Below are positions 8,984 to 20,600 of a stretch of 64,000 bases of DNA, piece after piece. A program made the position numbers and the translations under genes. The notes below the pieces were generated by a model. It ran no database searches and was not told the DNA's origin. It worked only from the letters and a program-made list of their open reading frames with translations. Position 1 is the stretch's first letter. Every line of letters begins with the position of its first letter. The DNA comes from Trinickia caryophylli (lineage in GTDB: Bacteria > Pseudomonadota > Gammaproteobacteria > Burkholderiales > Burkholderiaceae), in the NCBI RefSeq assembly GCF_034424545.1, contig NZ_CP139971.1, positions 1,798,001 to 1,862,000 of the forward strand, written 5' to 3'.

Positions 8984-11214
8984 GGTGCGCTCCGTTCATC
9001 CGGTTTCGGCACGCGTTGCGCCATGTCGTCGCGCAGCCGCGCGAGCGCCAGCAGACGATCGTTGAAGCCGGCATCGGCGAACAGCATGTCGAGCGGGGCC
9101 GTGAGGCGCCGCCGCCAGTTCGGATGTTCGTCGATGGAACCCGGCAGATTCGGCTGCTCGATCGTGCCCAGCAGATCCTCGAGCGGATACACGGCCAGTG
9201 GCGTGGGCGTCGACGAAACATAGGCGAGCGCTTCGTCCACGGGCGGCTGATCGGGCGGTGGTGCGCTCGTGTCGTCAGGCGCGAGGCCGGCACGCTGAAA
9301 CGCTTCCCATAGCGCGTCGCGATCGGCGGCTCGTTCGTCCCTGGCCGCCGCCACGGGGTCGCGCCCGTCGCGCCGCGGCACGGTTTGGCCTATGCGGTGG
9401 CGCCAATCGATATCGTGGCCTTGCCACCAGCCTGCCACGGTGGGCAGATCGTGGGTCGTCGTGGTGGCGAGCGAGTGATCGCCCCATTGTTGCGGCGGTA
9501 GAAAACCATGGCCGTCCGGCTCGCGTTCGAACCAGAGCACGCGCATGCCGAGCAGCCCATGCTGTGCAAGCCGCTCCCGGAAGCCGGGCGGTACCGTGCC
9601 GAGATCCTCGCCGATGACCACTGCCCGATGGCGTGACGACTCGAGCGCGATGAGGCGCAGCAGATCGGCGAACGGGTAGTTGAGGTAAGCGCCGTCCTTC
9701 GCTTGCGCGCCCTCGGGCACGAGCCAGAGGCGCTGCAGGCCCAGCACGTGATCGATGCGCAAGCCGCCCGCATGGGCGAACGAGGCGCGCAGCATATCGA
9801 TGAACGCCGTGAAGCCCTGGTTGCGCATCGCGCGCGGCGAGAACGTCGTGAGCCCCCATGCCTGCCCGGCCTGATTGAACAGATCGGGCGGCGCGCCGAC
9901 CGACACCTTCTGCAGCATGTCGTCGCAATAGGACCACGCGTGACTGCCCGCGCCGTCGCAGCCTACCGCGAGATCGGCCACGAGCCCGATCGCCATGCCC
10001 GCTTCGCGTGCGGACTGTTGGGCCCGATCGAGGCCCTTGGCCGCGAGCCACTGCATGAAAAGATGAAATTCCACCTCGCGTCGGTGGGCCTCGGCGAACG
10101 CCCGCACTTCCTTGCCGCGCGGATCGGTCAGGCCGGCGGCCCATTCGCGCCAGTGCATGCGGCCGTTGTGCTCGCGTTCGTAAGCGTCGAGCGCCTCGAA
10201 ACGGGCGTGATCCTCGAGCGCTCGCCCGCCGCGTGCGCAAAATGCCGAGAAGTCCGCGGCGAGAGCGGATCCGCTGGCGTGCTCGTGCGCGCAAAACGAT
10301 TCGAAGAGCGAGCGCAGCACCGCGAGCCGCAGCGAGAGCGCACGTGGCCAATCGATGAGAGGCGCGCTTTCGAGTGCCGCCCACGCGTCGCGCACGCCGG
10401 CGGCTTCGAGTGCACGTCCGGCCGCCTGCGCACCCAGCACGGCGGCCGGATCGATGTGCGCCACGTTGAGAAAGAGCCGCGATGACGGCGAGTAGGGGCT
10501 GAATTTCGAGGGATCGGCGCTGAACATCGCATGCGTCGGACTCACCGCGAGCGCAGCGGCGCCCCGGCGCGCGCTTTCCTCCGCGAAGGTGGCAAGCGCC
10601 GTGTAGTCGCCGAGCCCGCCGTCCCCGTCCCGCCGCAGGCTGTAGAGCTGGGCGCCAATGCCCCAGAGCGCGGTTTGCCGGGCCCTGTCCGTCGCCGTCG
10701 CCGCCGTTGCTTTCTCGGCGCCGGCGCGGCGCGCATCGTCGACGGTATGACAGCGTCGCGGCGCGACCGCCAGACGGACCTGCGCGCCGTCCACAAGCAG
10801 CGTGTGATAGCCGGGCTCGGCCACCGGCGCGATGATTGCCGGTTCGCCGCCGGGCGCGCTCACGTGGCCCTCGATCGCGCCGCCGCCTTCGAGTTCGATG
10901 CGATAACGGCTGTTCGGTTTCGCCGCGGGCCGCGGCAGCGATATGGCGCGATGACATTCGGCCGTGACGAGCGGCGGCAATACGCTCGCGGCGAGTTCCG
11001 CATCGAGCGCCGCTTGACTTTGCGCCGCTTCGTCGCGCGTACCGCATGGCAAGCCGAGCGCCGTGAGCAGGGCCGCGAGCGTATCCTGCGGCACGTGCTG
11101 CTCGCGGCCATGCGCATCCTCCCAGCGTACCGAGAAACCGGCGCGCGTCGCGAGCCGCTCCAGCGCATCGCGGCTCGCGCGCTGCCGCGCGGCCGAAGGC
11201 GTACGCGTACTCAC
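8980..11214 (-). CDS. malQ: 4-alpha-glucanotransferase (amylomaltase)
   Basis: A 744-residue GH77 enzyme that moves maltosyl and longer units between alpha-1,4-glucans. Motifs: GGLRIDHVLGLQRLWLVPEG (nucleophile region), VVIGEDLGTVPPGFRERL (acid Glu), and TTTTHDLPTVAGWW. The first ~150 residues form the N-terminal extension seen in long MalQ proteins. The start overlaps the treZ stop by 4 bases and the stop overlaps the treY start by 4 bases. In this operon it probably lengthens short oligosaccharides left by GlgX so that TreY can use them. Confidence 0.96.
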   Translation of the reverse strand: MSTRTPSAARQRASRDALERLATRAGFSVRWEDAHGREQHVPQDTLAALLTALGLPCGTRDEAAQSQAALDAELAASVLPPLVTAECHRAISLPRPAAKPNSRYRIELEGGGAIEGHVSAPGGEPAIIAPVAEPGYHTLLVDGAQVRLAVAPRRCHTVDDARRAGAEKATAATATDRARQTALWGIGAQLYSLRRDGDGGLGDYTALATFAEESARRGAAALAVSPTHAMFSADPSKFSPYSPSSRLFLNVAHIDPAAVLGAQAAGRALEAAGVRDAWAALESAPLIDWPRALSLRLAVLRSLFESFCAHEHASGSALAADFSAFCARGGRALEDHARFEALDAYEREHNGRMHWREWAAGLTDPRGKEVRAFAEAHRREVEFHLFMQWLAAKGLDRAQQSAREAGMAIGLVADLAVGCDGAGSHAWSYCDDMLQKVSVGAPPDLFNQAGQAWGLTTFSPRAMRNQGFTAFIDMLRASFAHAGGLRIDHVLGLQRLWLVPEGAQAKDGAYLNYPFADLLRLIALESSRHRAVVIGEDLGTVPPGFRERLAQHGLLGMRVLWFEREPDGHGFLPPQQWGDHSLATTTTHDLPTVAGWWQGHDIDWRHRIGQTVPRRDGRDPVAAARDERAADRDALWEAFQRAGLAPDDTSAPPPDQPPVDEALAYVSSTPTPLAVYPLEDLLGTIEQPNLPGSIDEHPNWRRRLTAPLDMLFADAGFNDRLLALARLRDDMAQRVPKPDERSAP

Positions 11215-13148
11215 AGATCGTCCTCCCGAGGCTCGATGATGCGGGCGTCGTGCCGCAGCGCATAGGCGTTGACGTCACCCGTGAGCCATGCGATGCACGC
11301 ATAGGCCGGCAACTCGCCCGCATCGACGCTGTCGCGCGTGCGCGGCGGTGTTTCGAAGATGACCATGCCGTCGGGGCGTGCCGGGAACGGCAGTGCATCG
11401 GGTGTCAGGTTCAACGCGATCGATAGCGTTTGTCCGTCGGAGAGTTGCCAGCGGGCGAGCAGGGCGTTGGCGTCACGGCCGCTCGCCATCGGCAGCACGA
11501 TGGCGCCGAGTGCACGCGCATGGGCAATGCGCGGCGCGATCAGCTTGGCGCGCACGGCGAGCGCCGAGCGATAGAAGTGCAGCCAAGCATCGCTTTCGCC
11601 GACTGTGCGCTCCCGCGGTTCGCTGCCGGGCTCGCAGTTGGCGTCGTCGGCCAGAGAGGAGAGCGCGAACGTCTGAACGGCGTTCGGATCGGGAATGCGC
11701 GCGCGCCGCTCTTCGTCGCTGAATGCCGAGAACCGGGCGAACTCGCGGCGGCGTCCTTCGCGCACCGCGTCGGCCAGATCGCCCGCATAGTCGGTGAAGT
11801 AGAGGAAAGGCTGAGTCGAGCCCGCTTCTTCGCCCATGAAGAGCAGCGGGATCTGCGGCGAGAGCAGCATGAGCGCCGTCGCGGCCAGAAGCGCCTGTGG
11901 CGCGCACAGCGTGCGCAGACGTTCGCCGAATGCGCGATTGCCGATCTGATCGTGATTCTGCAGGAACATGACGAACGCGCTCGGTGGCAGATGCGCGCTC
12001 GGCTCGCCGCGCGGTGCGCCGTCATGGATCGGAGACGGCTCTCCCTGGTAGGCGAACCCTTCGGCAAGCACGCGCGCGAGCTTCTCGATCGGTCGGTCGG
12101 CGTAGGCCCGGTAATAGCCTTCGTGCTCGCCCGTCAGCAGCACGTGCAGCGTATTGTGCGCATCGTCGTTCCATTGCGCGTCGAATGGCCCGCGCAGCAG
12201 GCTCGCCGTGTTGCGCTCGTTTTCGAGCACGAGATGGATGTGGCGGCCCGGTTCGGTCGAGCGCCGCACACGCTCGGCCAGCTCGCGCAGCCAGTCATCG
12301 TCGTCGATGGCATGGACGGCATCGAGACGCAGGCCGTCGAATCGATACTCGTCGAGCCAATAGCGTGCGTTCTGGCAGAAGAACTCGCGCACTTCCTGGC
12401 GGCGAAAGTCGATTGCGGCCCCCCAGGGCGTGGTTTTGTCCTGGCGAAAGAAGTGGGGGGCGTAGCGCGGCAGATGATTACCCTCCGGTCCGAAATGGTT
12501 GTAAACGACGTCGAGCAGTACGGCGAGCCCGAGCCCATGCGCGCAATCGATCAACGCCTTGAGGTCGTCGGGCCTGCCGTAGGACGAATCGGGCGCAAAC
12601 GGAAGTACGCCGTCATAGCCCCAGTTGCGATGGCCCGGAAAGTCGTTGAGCGGCATCAGTTCGATCGCCGTGACGCCGAGTTCGGCGAGGCGCGGCAGGC
12701 GCCGGGCGACGCTCGCGTACCCGCCGAGTGCGCCGACATGTAGCTCGTAGATGACCATCTCTTCCCACGGGCGGCCCATCCAATGCGTTTGCTGCCAGAC
12801 ATAGGCGCGCGGATCGACCACTTCGCTCGGGCCGCCTACGTCCTCCGGCTGGAAGCGCGAGGCCGGATCCGCCACGGCGCCGTTTGCGGCGCCATCCAGC
12901 CGGTAACGGTAGCGCGTGCCGGCACCGCAATCGGCTTGCGCTTCGAACCATCCGTTACCGGTGGCCGCCATGTCGACGAGCGTCGTCGTCGACGCGTCTT
13001 CGATTTCGACCTGCACAGAATGGCACGCCGGCGCCCAGAAGCGGAAGCGCGTGCGCGGCGAGGCACCCGGGGCACAGTCGAGAAGATGGGCACCGAACGG
13101 CAGGCAGTGCGCGTAGCGGGCCTGGCGATCGAACAGATGTTCAGGCAT
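11211..13148 (-). CDS. treZ: Malto-oligosyltrehalose trehalohydrolase
   Basis: A 645-residue GH13 enzyme that cleaves trehalose from maltooligosyltrehalose made by TreY. The start is the ATG at 13148 (MPEHLFDRQARYAHCLPFGA); an upstream in-frame extension inside glgX looks non-native. An N-terminal CBM48-like domain (FRFWAPACHSVQVEI) is followed by the catalytic barrel: GLRLDAVHAIDDDDW (nucleophile), HLVLENERNTAS (acid), and FLQNHDQIGNRAFGERL. It overlaps the glgX stop by 8 bases and the malQ start by 4 bases. Confidence 0.95.
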   Translation of the reverse strand: MPEHLFDRQARYAHCLPFGAHLLDCAPGASPRTRFRFWAPACHSVQVEIEDASTTTLVDMAATGNGWFEAQADCGAGTRYRYRLDGAANGAVADPASRFQPEDVGGPSEVVDPRAYVWQQTHWMGRPWEEMVIYELHVGALGGYASVARRLPRLAELGVTAIELMPLNDFPGHRNWGYDGVLPFAPDSSYGRPDDLKALIDCAHGLGLAVLLDVVYNHFGPEGNHLPRYAPHFFRQDKTTPWGAAIDFRRQEVREFFCQNARYWLDEYRFDGLRLDAVHAIDDDDWLRELAERVRRSTEPGRHIHLVLENERNTASLLRGPFDAQWNDDAHNTLHVLLTGEHEGYYRAYADRPIEKLARVLAEGFAYQGEPSPIHDGAPRGEPSAHLPPSAFVMFLQNHDQIGNRAFGERLRTLCAPQALLAATALMLLSPQIPLLFMGEEAGSTQPFLYFTDYAGDLADAVREGRRREFARFSAFSDEERRARIPDPNAVQTFALSSLADDANCEPGSEPRERTVGESDAWLHFYRSALAVRAKLIAPRIAHARALGAIVLPMASGRDANALLARWQLSDGQTLSIALNLTPDALPFPARPDGMVIFETPPRTRDSVDAGELPAYACIAWLTGDVNAYALRHDARIIEPREDDL

Positions 13149-15318
13149 GGGGGTTCCTTGCTTCGCCGGTCGGATGCGGGCCGATCGAGCGATCGCTCCA
13201 CGGGCTCGGCCCATCGGCCGGCTGGGGCCGTGCGCACAGCAGGGCAAAGCCGTGCGCGTAAAGCTCGAGTGCCTCGTCTTCGAGCCGGTGCGGCTCGCGC
13301 CAGGGGCGTCCCGTATCGGCCAGCACGTTCCATTCCAGGCGCGGCGCAGGCGGCACGAACGGCAACGGGCGATCGGAGCCGTTGAACATCAGCAGCAGCA
13401 CTTCCGTCTGCCCGTCGAGGCCCGGCCCGGCACGGCGCATCACGAGCGCGCGCCCCTCCGGGTCTTGCCACGTCTCGGCCGTCAACGGCTCGCCGCGTTC
13501 GTCGAACCATTCGGCGTCCTTGATCTGCGGCAGCACGTCGCCGTCGCCGCGCAGAAAATGGGTATCGCGCAGCAGCGGATGCGCGCGGCGCAGGGCGATC
13601 ATGCGCGAAACGAACGACGTCATCGCGCGTCCTTCGTCCGAAGCGGCTTGCCGCCAGTCGAGCCAGGATATTTCGTTATCCTGACAATAGGCGTTGTTGT
13701 TGCCGCCCTGGCTGCGCGCGAACTCGTCTCCGGCCGCAAGCATCGGCGTGCCGAGCGACGTGAAGAGGCACGCGAGCATCGAGCGCATCACACGGCGGCG
13801 CGTGTCCAGAACCTCTTCGTCCGCGGTCGGGCCCTCGGCTCCCCAGTTCGCGCTGCAGTTCTCGTTGTGCCCGTCGGCATTGTTCTCGCCGTTGGCCTCG
13901 TTGTGCTTTTGCTCGTATGAAACGACGTCGGCAAGCGTGAAGCCGTCGTGCGAGGCGAGGTAGTTTACCGAGGCCCACGGCCGTCGATAGCGGTGGTGGA
14001 ACAGCTCGGCCGAGCCCGCGATGCGTGCCGAGAGTTCGGCGCGCATGCTCGCGTCGCCGCGCCAGAACCGCCGCACGCAGTCGCGAAACTTGTCGTTCCA
14101 TTCCGCGAAGCCGGGCGGATGGTGGCCGACCTGGTAGCCGCCCGGGCCAACGTCCCACGGCTCGGAGATCAGCTTGCGTTGCGACAGCACCGGGTCTTGC
14201 CGGATTACGTCGAAAAAGCCCGAGCCGGGATCGAAGCCCGTGCCCTCGCGCCCCAGCGTCACGCCGAGGTCGAAGCGAAAGCCGTCGATGTGATAGGCAC
14301 TCGCCCAGTAGCGCAGCGAATCCATCACCATTTGCAGCACGCGCGGGTGCGACAGGTTCAGCGTGTTGCCGCAGCCCGTATCGTTGATGTAGTGCCGCTC
14401 GTCGCCCGGGATCAGACGATAGTAGCTGGCGTTGTCGAGGCCGCGCCAGGATACGGTCGGCCCAAGCTCGTTGCCTTCGCAGGTGTGGTTATAGACCACG
14501 TCGAGAATCACCTCGATTCCGGCTGCGTGGAACTGCCGCACGGCGATGCGCATTTCGTTGAGCCGTCGGGTCGACAGATAGGCCGGGTGCGGGGCGAAAA
14601 ACGCGGCGGTGTTGTAGCCCCAGTAGTTCGTGAGCTGCCGTTCGAGCAGAAACCGCTCGTCGAGAAACGCGTGAACGGGCAGCAGCTCGATGGCGGTCAC
14701 GCCGAGCCGGTGCAGATGTTCGATGAAATGCGGCGTGGCAAGCGCCGCGAAGCTGCCCCGTTCGTGCTGGCGCACTTCGTCGCTCAATATCGAGGCACCC
14801 TTCACATGCGCTTCGTAGATGATCGTCTCGGACCATGGCACGTCGGGTCGCACGTCGCGCGACCAGTCGAACGCTTCGTCGATGACGACGCACTTCGGCA
14901 CGGCCGGCGCCGAGTCGCGCCGGTCGAGCGACAAGTCGTGACGGCTCGAATGCACGCGATACCCGAAGAGCGCGTCGGACCATCGAAATGCCCCCGTGAG
15001 CTTCTTCGCGTACGGATCGAGCAGCAGCTTGTGCGCGTTGAAGCGGTGCCCTTGCTGCGGCAGATAGGCGCCATGCGCGCGAAATCCGTACACGGTGCCG
15101 GGGTGCGCGCCGGGCAGGTAGCCATGCCAGACTTCGTCCGTGCATTCGGGCAGCGGATAGCGCGCGAGTTCCTTGTGGCCGGTCGGATCGAAGACGCAGA
15201 GCTCGACTTGCTGGGCGTTCGCCGAGAACACGGCGAAATTGACGCCGAGGCCGTCCCATGTCGAGCCCAGCGGGTAGGCTGAGCCGGCCTCGAGCCGATC
15301 GGGTAGAGAATTCGCCAT
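13141..15318 (-). CDS. glgX: Glycogen debranching enzyme GlgX
   Basis: A 725-residue isoamylase-type GH13 protein that removes short branches from glycogen-like polymer. The N-terminal CBM48 segment (YPLGSTWDGLGVNFAVFS) precedes the barrel with GFRFDLGVTLGREGTGF (nucleophile), LISEPWDVGPGGYQVGHHPP (acid) and YLASHDGFTLADVVSYEQKH, all typical of GlgX/TreX. It is separated from glgB by 54 bases, one of only two real gaps in the operon, and overlaps treZ. It supplies linear chains to MalQ, TreY and TreZ. Confidence 0.96.
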   Translation of the reverse strand: MANSLPDRLEAGSAYPLGSTWDGLGVNFAVFSANAQQVELCVFDPTGHKELARYPLPECTDEVWHGYLPGAHPGTVYGFRAHGAYLPQQGHRFNAHKLLLDPYAKKLTGAFRWSDALFGYRVHSSRHDLSLDRRDSAPAVPKCVVIDEAFDWSRDVRPDVPWSETIIYEAHVKGASILSDEVRQHERGSFAALATPHFIEHLHRLGVTAIELLPVHAFLDERFLLERQLTNYWGYNTAAFFAPHPAYLSTRRLNEMRIAVRQFHAAGIEVILDVVYNHTCEGNELGPTVSWRGLDNASYYRLIPGDERHYINDTGCGNTLNLSHPRVLQMVMDSLRYWASAYHIDGFRFDLGVTLGREGTGFDPGSGFFDVIRQDPVLSQRKLISEPWDVGPGGYQVGHHPPGFAEWNDKFRDCVRRFWRGDASMRAELSARIAGSAELFHHRYRRPWASVNYLASHDGFTLADVVSYEQKHNEANGENNADGHNENCSANWGAEGPTADEEVLDTRRRVMRSMLACLFTSLGTPMLAAGDEFARSQGGNNNAYCQDNEISWLDWRQAASDEGRAMTSFVSRMIALRRAHPLLRDTHFLRGDGDVLPQIKDAEWFDERGEPLTAETWQDPEGRALVMRRAGPGLDGQTEVLLLMFNGSDRPLPFVPPAPRLEWNVLADTGRPWREPHRLEDEALELYAHGFALLCARPQPADGPSPWSDRSIGPHPTGEARNPHA

Positions 15319-15372
15319 GCCCCCTCGTTTCCTTGTCGATTCGAATCGCCGCGGCGTGCGCGCGGCGTATGG

Positions 15373-17616
15373 TTACGCCGCACGCAGCACGATCGTCGCG
15401 AGCGGCGGCAAGGTGAGGACGACCGATTGCGGCTTGCCATGGCTCGCGATGTTGTCGGTCGCGACGAGCCCGCCGTTGCCCACGTTCGATCCGCCATAGA
15501 CGCTCGCATCGGTGTTGAGCACTTCTTTCCACTGCCCCGCGCGCTGCATGCCGAGGCGATAGCCGTGGCGCGGCACCGGCGTGAAATTGCAGACCACGGC
15601 CACCTCGCGTCCCGTGCCGTCGCTGCGCCGATAGGCGAACACGCTGTTGCCGCTGTCGTCGCCCACGAGCCATTCGAAGCCGCCCGGTTCCGAGTCGAGC
15701 GCATGCAGTGCAGGCTCCTGCGCATAAAGGCAATTGAGGTCGCGCACGAGCAACTGCACCCCGTGATGCATCCCATCGTCGAGCAAGTGCCAGCGCGGCG
15801 AGCCGTCGTGGTCGAACTCGGTGTCCTGCCCGAACTCGCCGCCCATGAAGAGCAGTTTCTTGCCGGGATGCGTCCACATGAAGCCGAAGTAGGCGCGCAG
15901 ATTGGCAAAGCGCTGCCAGCGGTCGCCCGGCATCTTGCCGAGCAAAGAGCCTTTGCCGTGCACGACTTCGTCGTGCGAAAGCGGCAGGACGAAGCGCTCG
16001 GAATAGGCGTAAACCATTCCGAACGTCATGTTGTGATGGTGGTAGCGCCGATAGACCGGGTCTTCCTGCATGTAGTGGAGCGTGTCGTGCATCCATCCCA
16101 TGTTCCACTTGAAGCCGAAGCCGAGGCCGCCGTCTTCCACGCGCGCCGTCACGCCGGGCCAGGCCGTCGATTCCTCCGCGATCGTGACGGCGCCGGGCAC
16201 GCCGGGCGCGTGCGCCACTTCGTGGTTGACGCGCTTCAGGAAGGCGATGGCCTCCAGGTTCTCCCGCCCCCCGTAGATATTGGGTACCCATTGCCCTTCG
16301 GCACGCGAATAGTCGCGATAGAGCATCGATGCGACGGCGTCCACGCGCAGACCGTCGACGTGGTAGCGCAGCAGCCACGCGAGTGCGGAGGCGATCAGGA
16401 ACGCGGCAACCTCGTTGCGGCCGAGGTTGTAGATCATCGTGTTCCAGTCCTGGTGGTACCCCTCGCGCGGATCGGCATGCTCGTAGAGCGGGGTGCCGTC
16501 GAACGCGACGAGCCCGTGCGCGTCGTTCGGAAAATGCGCGCTGACCCAATCGAGGATTACGCCCAGCCCTGCCTCGTGAGCCCGGTTGACGAACTCGGCG
16601 AAGCCCTCCGGCGGGCCGAAGCGGGCAGACGGTGCGAACGGCGAAAGCGGCTGGTAGCCCCACGAGCCGCCGAACGGGTGTTCGGCGATCGGCAGGAATT
16701 CGACGTGTGTGAAGCCCATGCCGAGGGCGTACGGAATCAGGCGGTCGGCAAGCTCGGACCAGTTCAGCCCGCGGTGGCCTTCTTCGTCGATGCGCAGCCA
16801 CGATTCGGCATGGACTTCGTAGATCGCGATCGGCGCGCGCGGCGTGTGCAGGGCCGCGCGCTGCGCCATCCAGGCGCCGTCGGTCCAACCGAACTGCTCG
16901 ATGCCGGCTACGTCGGCCACGACGGAAGCCGTGGCCGGGGTGCGCTCCGTGCACATCGCGCAAGGGTCCGCCTTGAGCGGCAGCGTGTGGCCATCGCGCG
17001 TCACGATCTCGTACTTGTACCGCGTGCCGGCCGCGAGCCGCGGCACGAAGAGTTCCCAGACGCCGGCCACGTGGCGCAGGCGCATCGGGTGGCGGCGTCC
17101 GTCCCAGGTGTTGAAGTCGCCCACGACCGAAACCCGCCTTGCATTCGGCGCCCATACCGCGAAGCGCACGCCGGGCACGCCGTCGAGCGAGCAGGGCCGC
17201 GCGCCGAGGCATTGCAGCACGGCGTATGGGTCGGATCGCGCAAGGCGCCCGAGTGCTTCCTCGTCGAGCACGGGGCCGAACGAGTAGGTGTCCTCGATCT
17301 CCTGCTCGACGCCGTGCCAGTCGATGCGCAGCCTGTACGGCTCGGCCCGCTCAGCGAAACCGGCGAAGAGGCCGCTTGGGTGAATTCGCACGAGCCGGCC
17401 GAGACAGGCGCTGCCCGTGCGTTCTATCACGGTCACGCCGGCCGCGCCCGGCAGAAAGGCGCGCACCACAATGCCCGCGCTCGTGCGATGCATGCCGAGC
17501 CGCGAGAACGGGTCCGGATGGCGCGCATCGACAAGCGCTTCGATATCGACGAGGTCGAGCCCGACCGCGGCGTCGCGCTCGGCGATGGAATGAATCGGAG
17601 TGGCTTGGTCGTTCAT
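15373..17616 (-). CDS. glgB: 1,4-alpha-glucan branching enzyme
   Basis: A 747-residue GH13 branching enzyme. Two N-terminal CBM48-like domains are visible ([11 protein letters not shown] near residue 35 and [20 protein letters not shown] near 150), followed by the barrel with [17 protein letters not shown] (nucleophile Asp), [14 protein letters not shown] (acid Glu) and [20 protein letters not shown]. The start lies 11 bases after the treS-mak stop. Placed after glgE and treS-mak, it would branch the linear glucan made from maltose-1-phosphate. Confidence 0.97.
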   Translation of the reverse strand: MNDQATPIHSIAERDAAVGLDLVDIEALVDARHPDPFSRLGMHRTSAGIVVRAFLPGAAGVTVIERTGSACLGRLVRIHPSGLFAGFAERAEPYRLRIDWHGVEQEIEDTYSFGPVLDEEALGRLARSDPYAVLQCLGARPCSLDGVPGVRFAVWAPNARRVSVVGDFNTWDGRRHPMRLRHVAGVWELFVPRLAAGTRYKYEIVTRDGHTLPLKADPCAMCTERTPATASVVADVAGIEQFGWTDGAWMAQRAALHTPRAPIAIYEVHAESWLRIDEEGHRGLNWSELADRLIPYALGMGFTHVEFLPIAEHPFGGSWGYQPLSPFAPSARFGPPEGFAEFVNRAHEAGLGVILDWVSAHFPNDAHGLVAFDGTPLYEHADPREGYHQDWNTMIYNLGRNEVAAFLIASALAWLLRYHVDGLRVDAVASMLYRDYSRAEGQWVPNIYGGRENLEAIAFLKRVNHEVAHAPGVPGAVTIAEESTAWPGVTARVEDGGLGFGFKWNMGWMHDTLHYMQEDPVYRRYHHHNMTFGMVYAYSERFVLPLSHDEVVHGKGSLLGKMPGDRWQRFANLRAYFGFMWTHPGKKLLFMGGEFGQDTEFDHDGSPRWHLLDDGMHHGVQLLVRDLNCLYAQEPALHALDSEPGGFEWLVGDDSGNSVFAYRRSDGTGREVAVVCNFTPVPRHGYRLGMQRAGQWKEVLNTDASVYGGSNVGNGGLVATDNIASHGKPQSVVLTLPPLATIVLRAA

Positions 17617-17627
17617 TGGCCGCTACC

Positions 17628-20600
17628 TCATGGCGACGCGGGCGTGCCCTGCTCGCCGCCCTCGTCGCCGTTGTTGTCGCCTGAGGTGCCGTTTTCCGGC
17701 AGCTCGAACGGTTCGCCAAGCAGCCGGCTCGCGAGCAGCGCGAGTCCGCGCACGGGCAGCCCGAGCCACGAAGGCCGGTTGGCGGCCTCGTAACGGACCT
17801 CGTAGGCGGCTTTTTCGATGAGGAAGAGATCGAGCAGCGCAGCTTCGGCTTCCGGCGATACGAGCGGCTTCACGGCTTTGCTCACGGCCTCGCGGTATCC
17901 CCCCAGGAACGCTTCCTCCCCGCGCGTGCGGAAAAGCTCGAATAGTTGACGCTTGCGGTCTGCCGTCTGCGCCGGGGCGTTCTCGAGAACGGGCTGTGCG
18001 GCGGCGCTCGCATAGGAAAGCGAGCGCAGCAGGCCGGCCACATCCACGAGCGGGCTCCTTTTCAGCCGCCGCTCGTCGAGCGGGCGAGCAGGCTCGCCTT
18101 CGAAGTCGATCAGGAAGACATCGTTTTGCGCGATCAGTACCTGGCCCAGATGGAAGTCGCCATGCACGCGAATACGCAGTGCGTCGAGTTCGTGCGGTAC
18201 CTGAGCATCGATCGCGGCGGCGAGCCGTTCGCGCTGCGCGACGAGCCGCTGCGTAAGCGCACGCGTGTCGGGGCTCAAATGCTCGCCGGCCTTGGCCAGT
18301 TCGCCGTCCAGCACGTGGAGCGCGCCGGCGAGCATGGACTGCACGCCATCGATCCAGCCGCGCACGTCGTCGGGGGTGGCGGGCTCGGGGGCGAAAGCGG
18401 GGTCGTCGGTCGGCGCGGCCAGGGCCGCGTGCAATTCGCCAAGGCGCCTGCCGATGATGGACGCAAGGCCGCAATAGCCCTCGATCTTCTCCTGATCGGG
18501 CTCCTCGGTTTCGGCGGCCAGCGCGAGTTCGTCGATCACGCGGCGCAGGTAGTCGAGCGCCCAGTTCCATGCGTCGCCCTGGTTCTCGATGAAGCCTTGC
18601 AGCAGCGCAAGCGTATGCGGCACGCCGGCTGGATCCACGCGCACGACCTCGCCGTAGAGCGGCGCTGTGTTCGCGTAGCCGACATCGGTCAGATACCGGC
18701 TCATCTCGGCTTCGGGATGAATGCCGCCGACCACGCGCCGCACGAGCTTGAGCACGGCACGGTCGCCCATCACGAGCGAGCTGTTGCTTTGCTCGGCCGC
18801 GATCCAGCGAATCTCCGGCGTGTCCCCGATCTCGTCGAGTTCGTTGAACCGGGCCGTTGGCACGAAGCGGATTTCGCTCTTTTGCACGGTCGGCACGCTG
18901 GCATGCTCGCGCATCTTGCGAAGCACGCCGTGGGCGAACTGCGGCAGCGAGAAAGCGTCGGTCAGATGTCCCACGTTGCGGCCGCGCCTCACGCGTGCGA
19001 GCGCCAGCTGCATGAAAAGCGGCACGGTGGTGTCGGTTCCCCAGGTAATCGCGAGCGGCAGCACGTAGCGCTCGGTATGCGCGCCCACGTCGGCTTCGAT
19101 TTCCGTGAACGCGAAGCCCGCATCGGGGATCGTCGTCAGCGCGGCGAGGCGCACGGCTTTGAGCTTCTGATCCTTCGATGCGAACCAGCGACGCCGGCTC
19201 AGATACGAAGGCAGGACCTCCGATTCGAGCACCCGCACGTTCTCCGGCGTCGGACCCGTTTGCTCGGAGCGGATCACGAGCGTGACGAACTCGGGCAACT
19301 GCTGCGACCCGGGCTGGCTCCACGATGGGCGATCCTCGCTCTTGCAAAGCAGGAACCACAGGAAGCCATAAGGCGGAAACGTGAGCAGGTAGGTGAGCTG
19401 GCCGATCGCGGGGAAAATCGAATCGGCCGTCATCTCCACGGGTACTCGCCCGGCAAACTCGGAGAGATCGAGTTCGACCGCCTGCGGCGCGCGCGAGAGA
19501 TTGGCCACGCAGAGAATCGGCGGGTGACCTTCGAGTTCTCGCAGATACGCAAGTATCTTGCGGTTGGACGGCTTGAGGAAGCGAATGCTGCCGCGGCCGA
19601 ACGTATGCGTCGAACGGCGCGTGGCGAGCATGCGTCGCGTCCAGTTGAGCAGCGAGTGCGGGTCGCGCGTCTGCGCTTCCACGTTGACGGCATCGAAGCC
19701 GTAGAGCGATCCCATGACGGGCGGCAAGACGAGCTGCTCCGGGTCGGCACGCGAGAAGCCGCCGTTGCGGTCCGAGGACCACTGCATCGGCGTGCGCACG
19801 CCGTCGCGGTCACCGAGGTGGATGTTGTCGCCCATGCCGAGTTCATCGCCGTAGTAGATGACGGGCGTGCCCGGCATCGAAAGCAGCAGCGAGTTGATGA
19901 GTTCGATGCGCCGCCGGTCGCGCTCCATCAGCGGCGCGAGGCGCCGCCGGATACCGAGATTCAGCCGCGCCCGGCGGTCGCTTGCATAGGTGTTCCAGAG
20001 ATAATCGCGCTCGGAGTCGGTCACCATCTCGAGCGTGAGCTCATCATGATTGCGCAGGAAAATGGCCCACTGGCAGCTCGGTGGCAGTTCCGGCGTCTGG
20101 CGCATGATGTCGGTGATCGGAAAGCGGTCCTCACTTGCGATCGCCATATAGATGCGCGGCATCAGGGGGAAGTGGAACGCCATGTGGCATTCGTCTTCGT
20201 TGCCGAAATATTCCTGCACGTCTTCGGGCCACTGGTTCGCCTCGGCCAGCAGCATCCGGTTCGGATACTCGGCGTCGATGGTGGCGCGGATGCGCTTGAG
20301 GACCGCGTGCGTTTCGGGCAGGTTCTCGTTGTTCGTGCCTTCGCGCTCGACGAGGTAGGGCACGGCGTCGAGCCGCAGCCCGTCGATGCCCATGTCGAGC
20401 CAGAAACGCATCACCTGCAGCACCTCGCGCGTGACCGAGGGGTTGTCGAAGTTCAGATCGGGCTGATGCGAATAGAAGCGGTGCCAGTAGTACGCGCCCG
20501 CAACCGGGTCGTGAGTCCAGTTCGACGGTTCGGTATCGATGAAAATGATGCGCGTGCCCTCGTACTTCTTGTCGGTATCGGACCACACGTAGTAATTGCG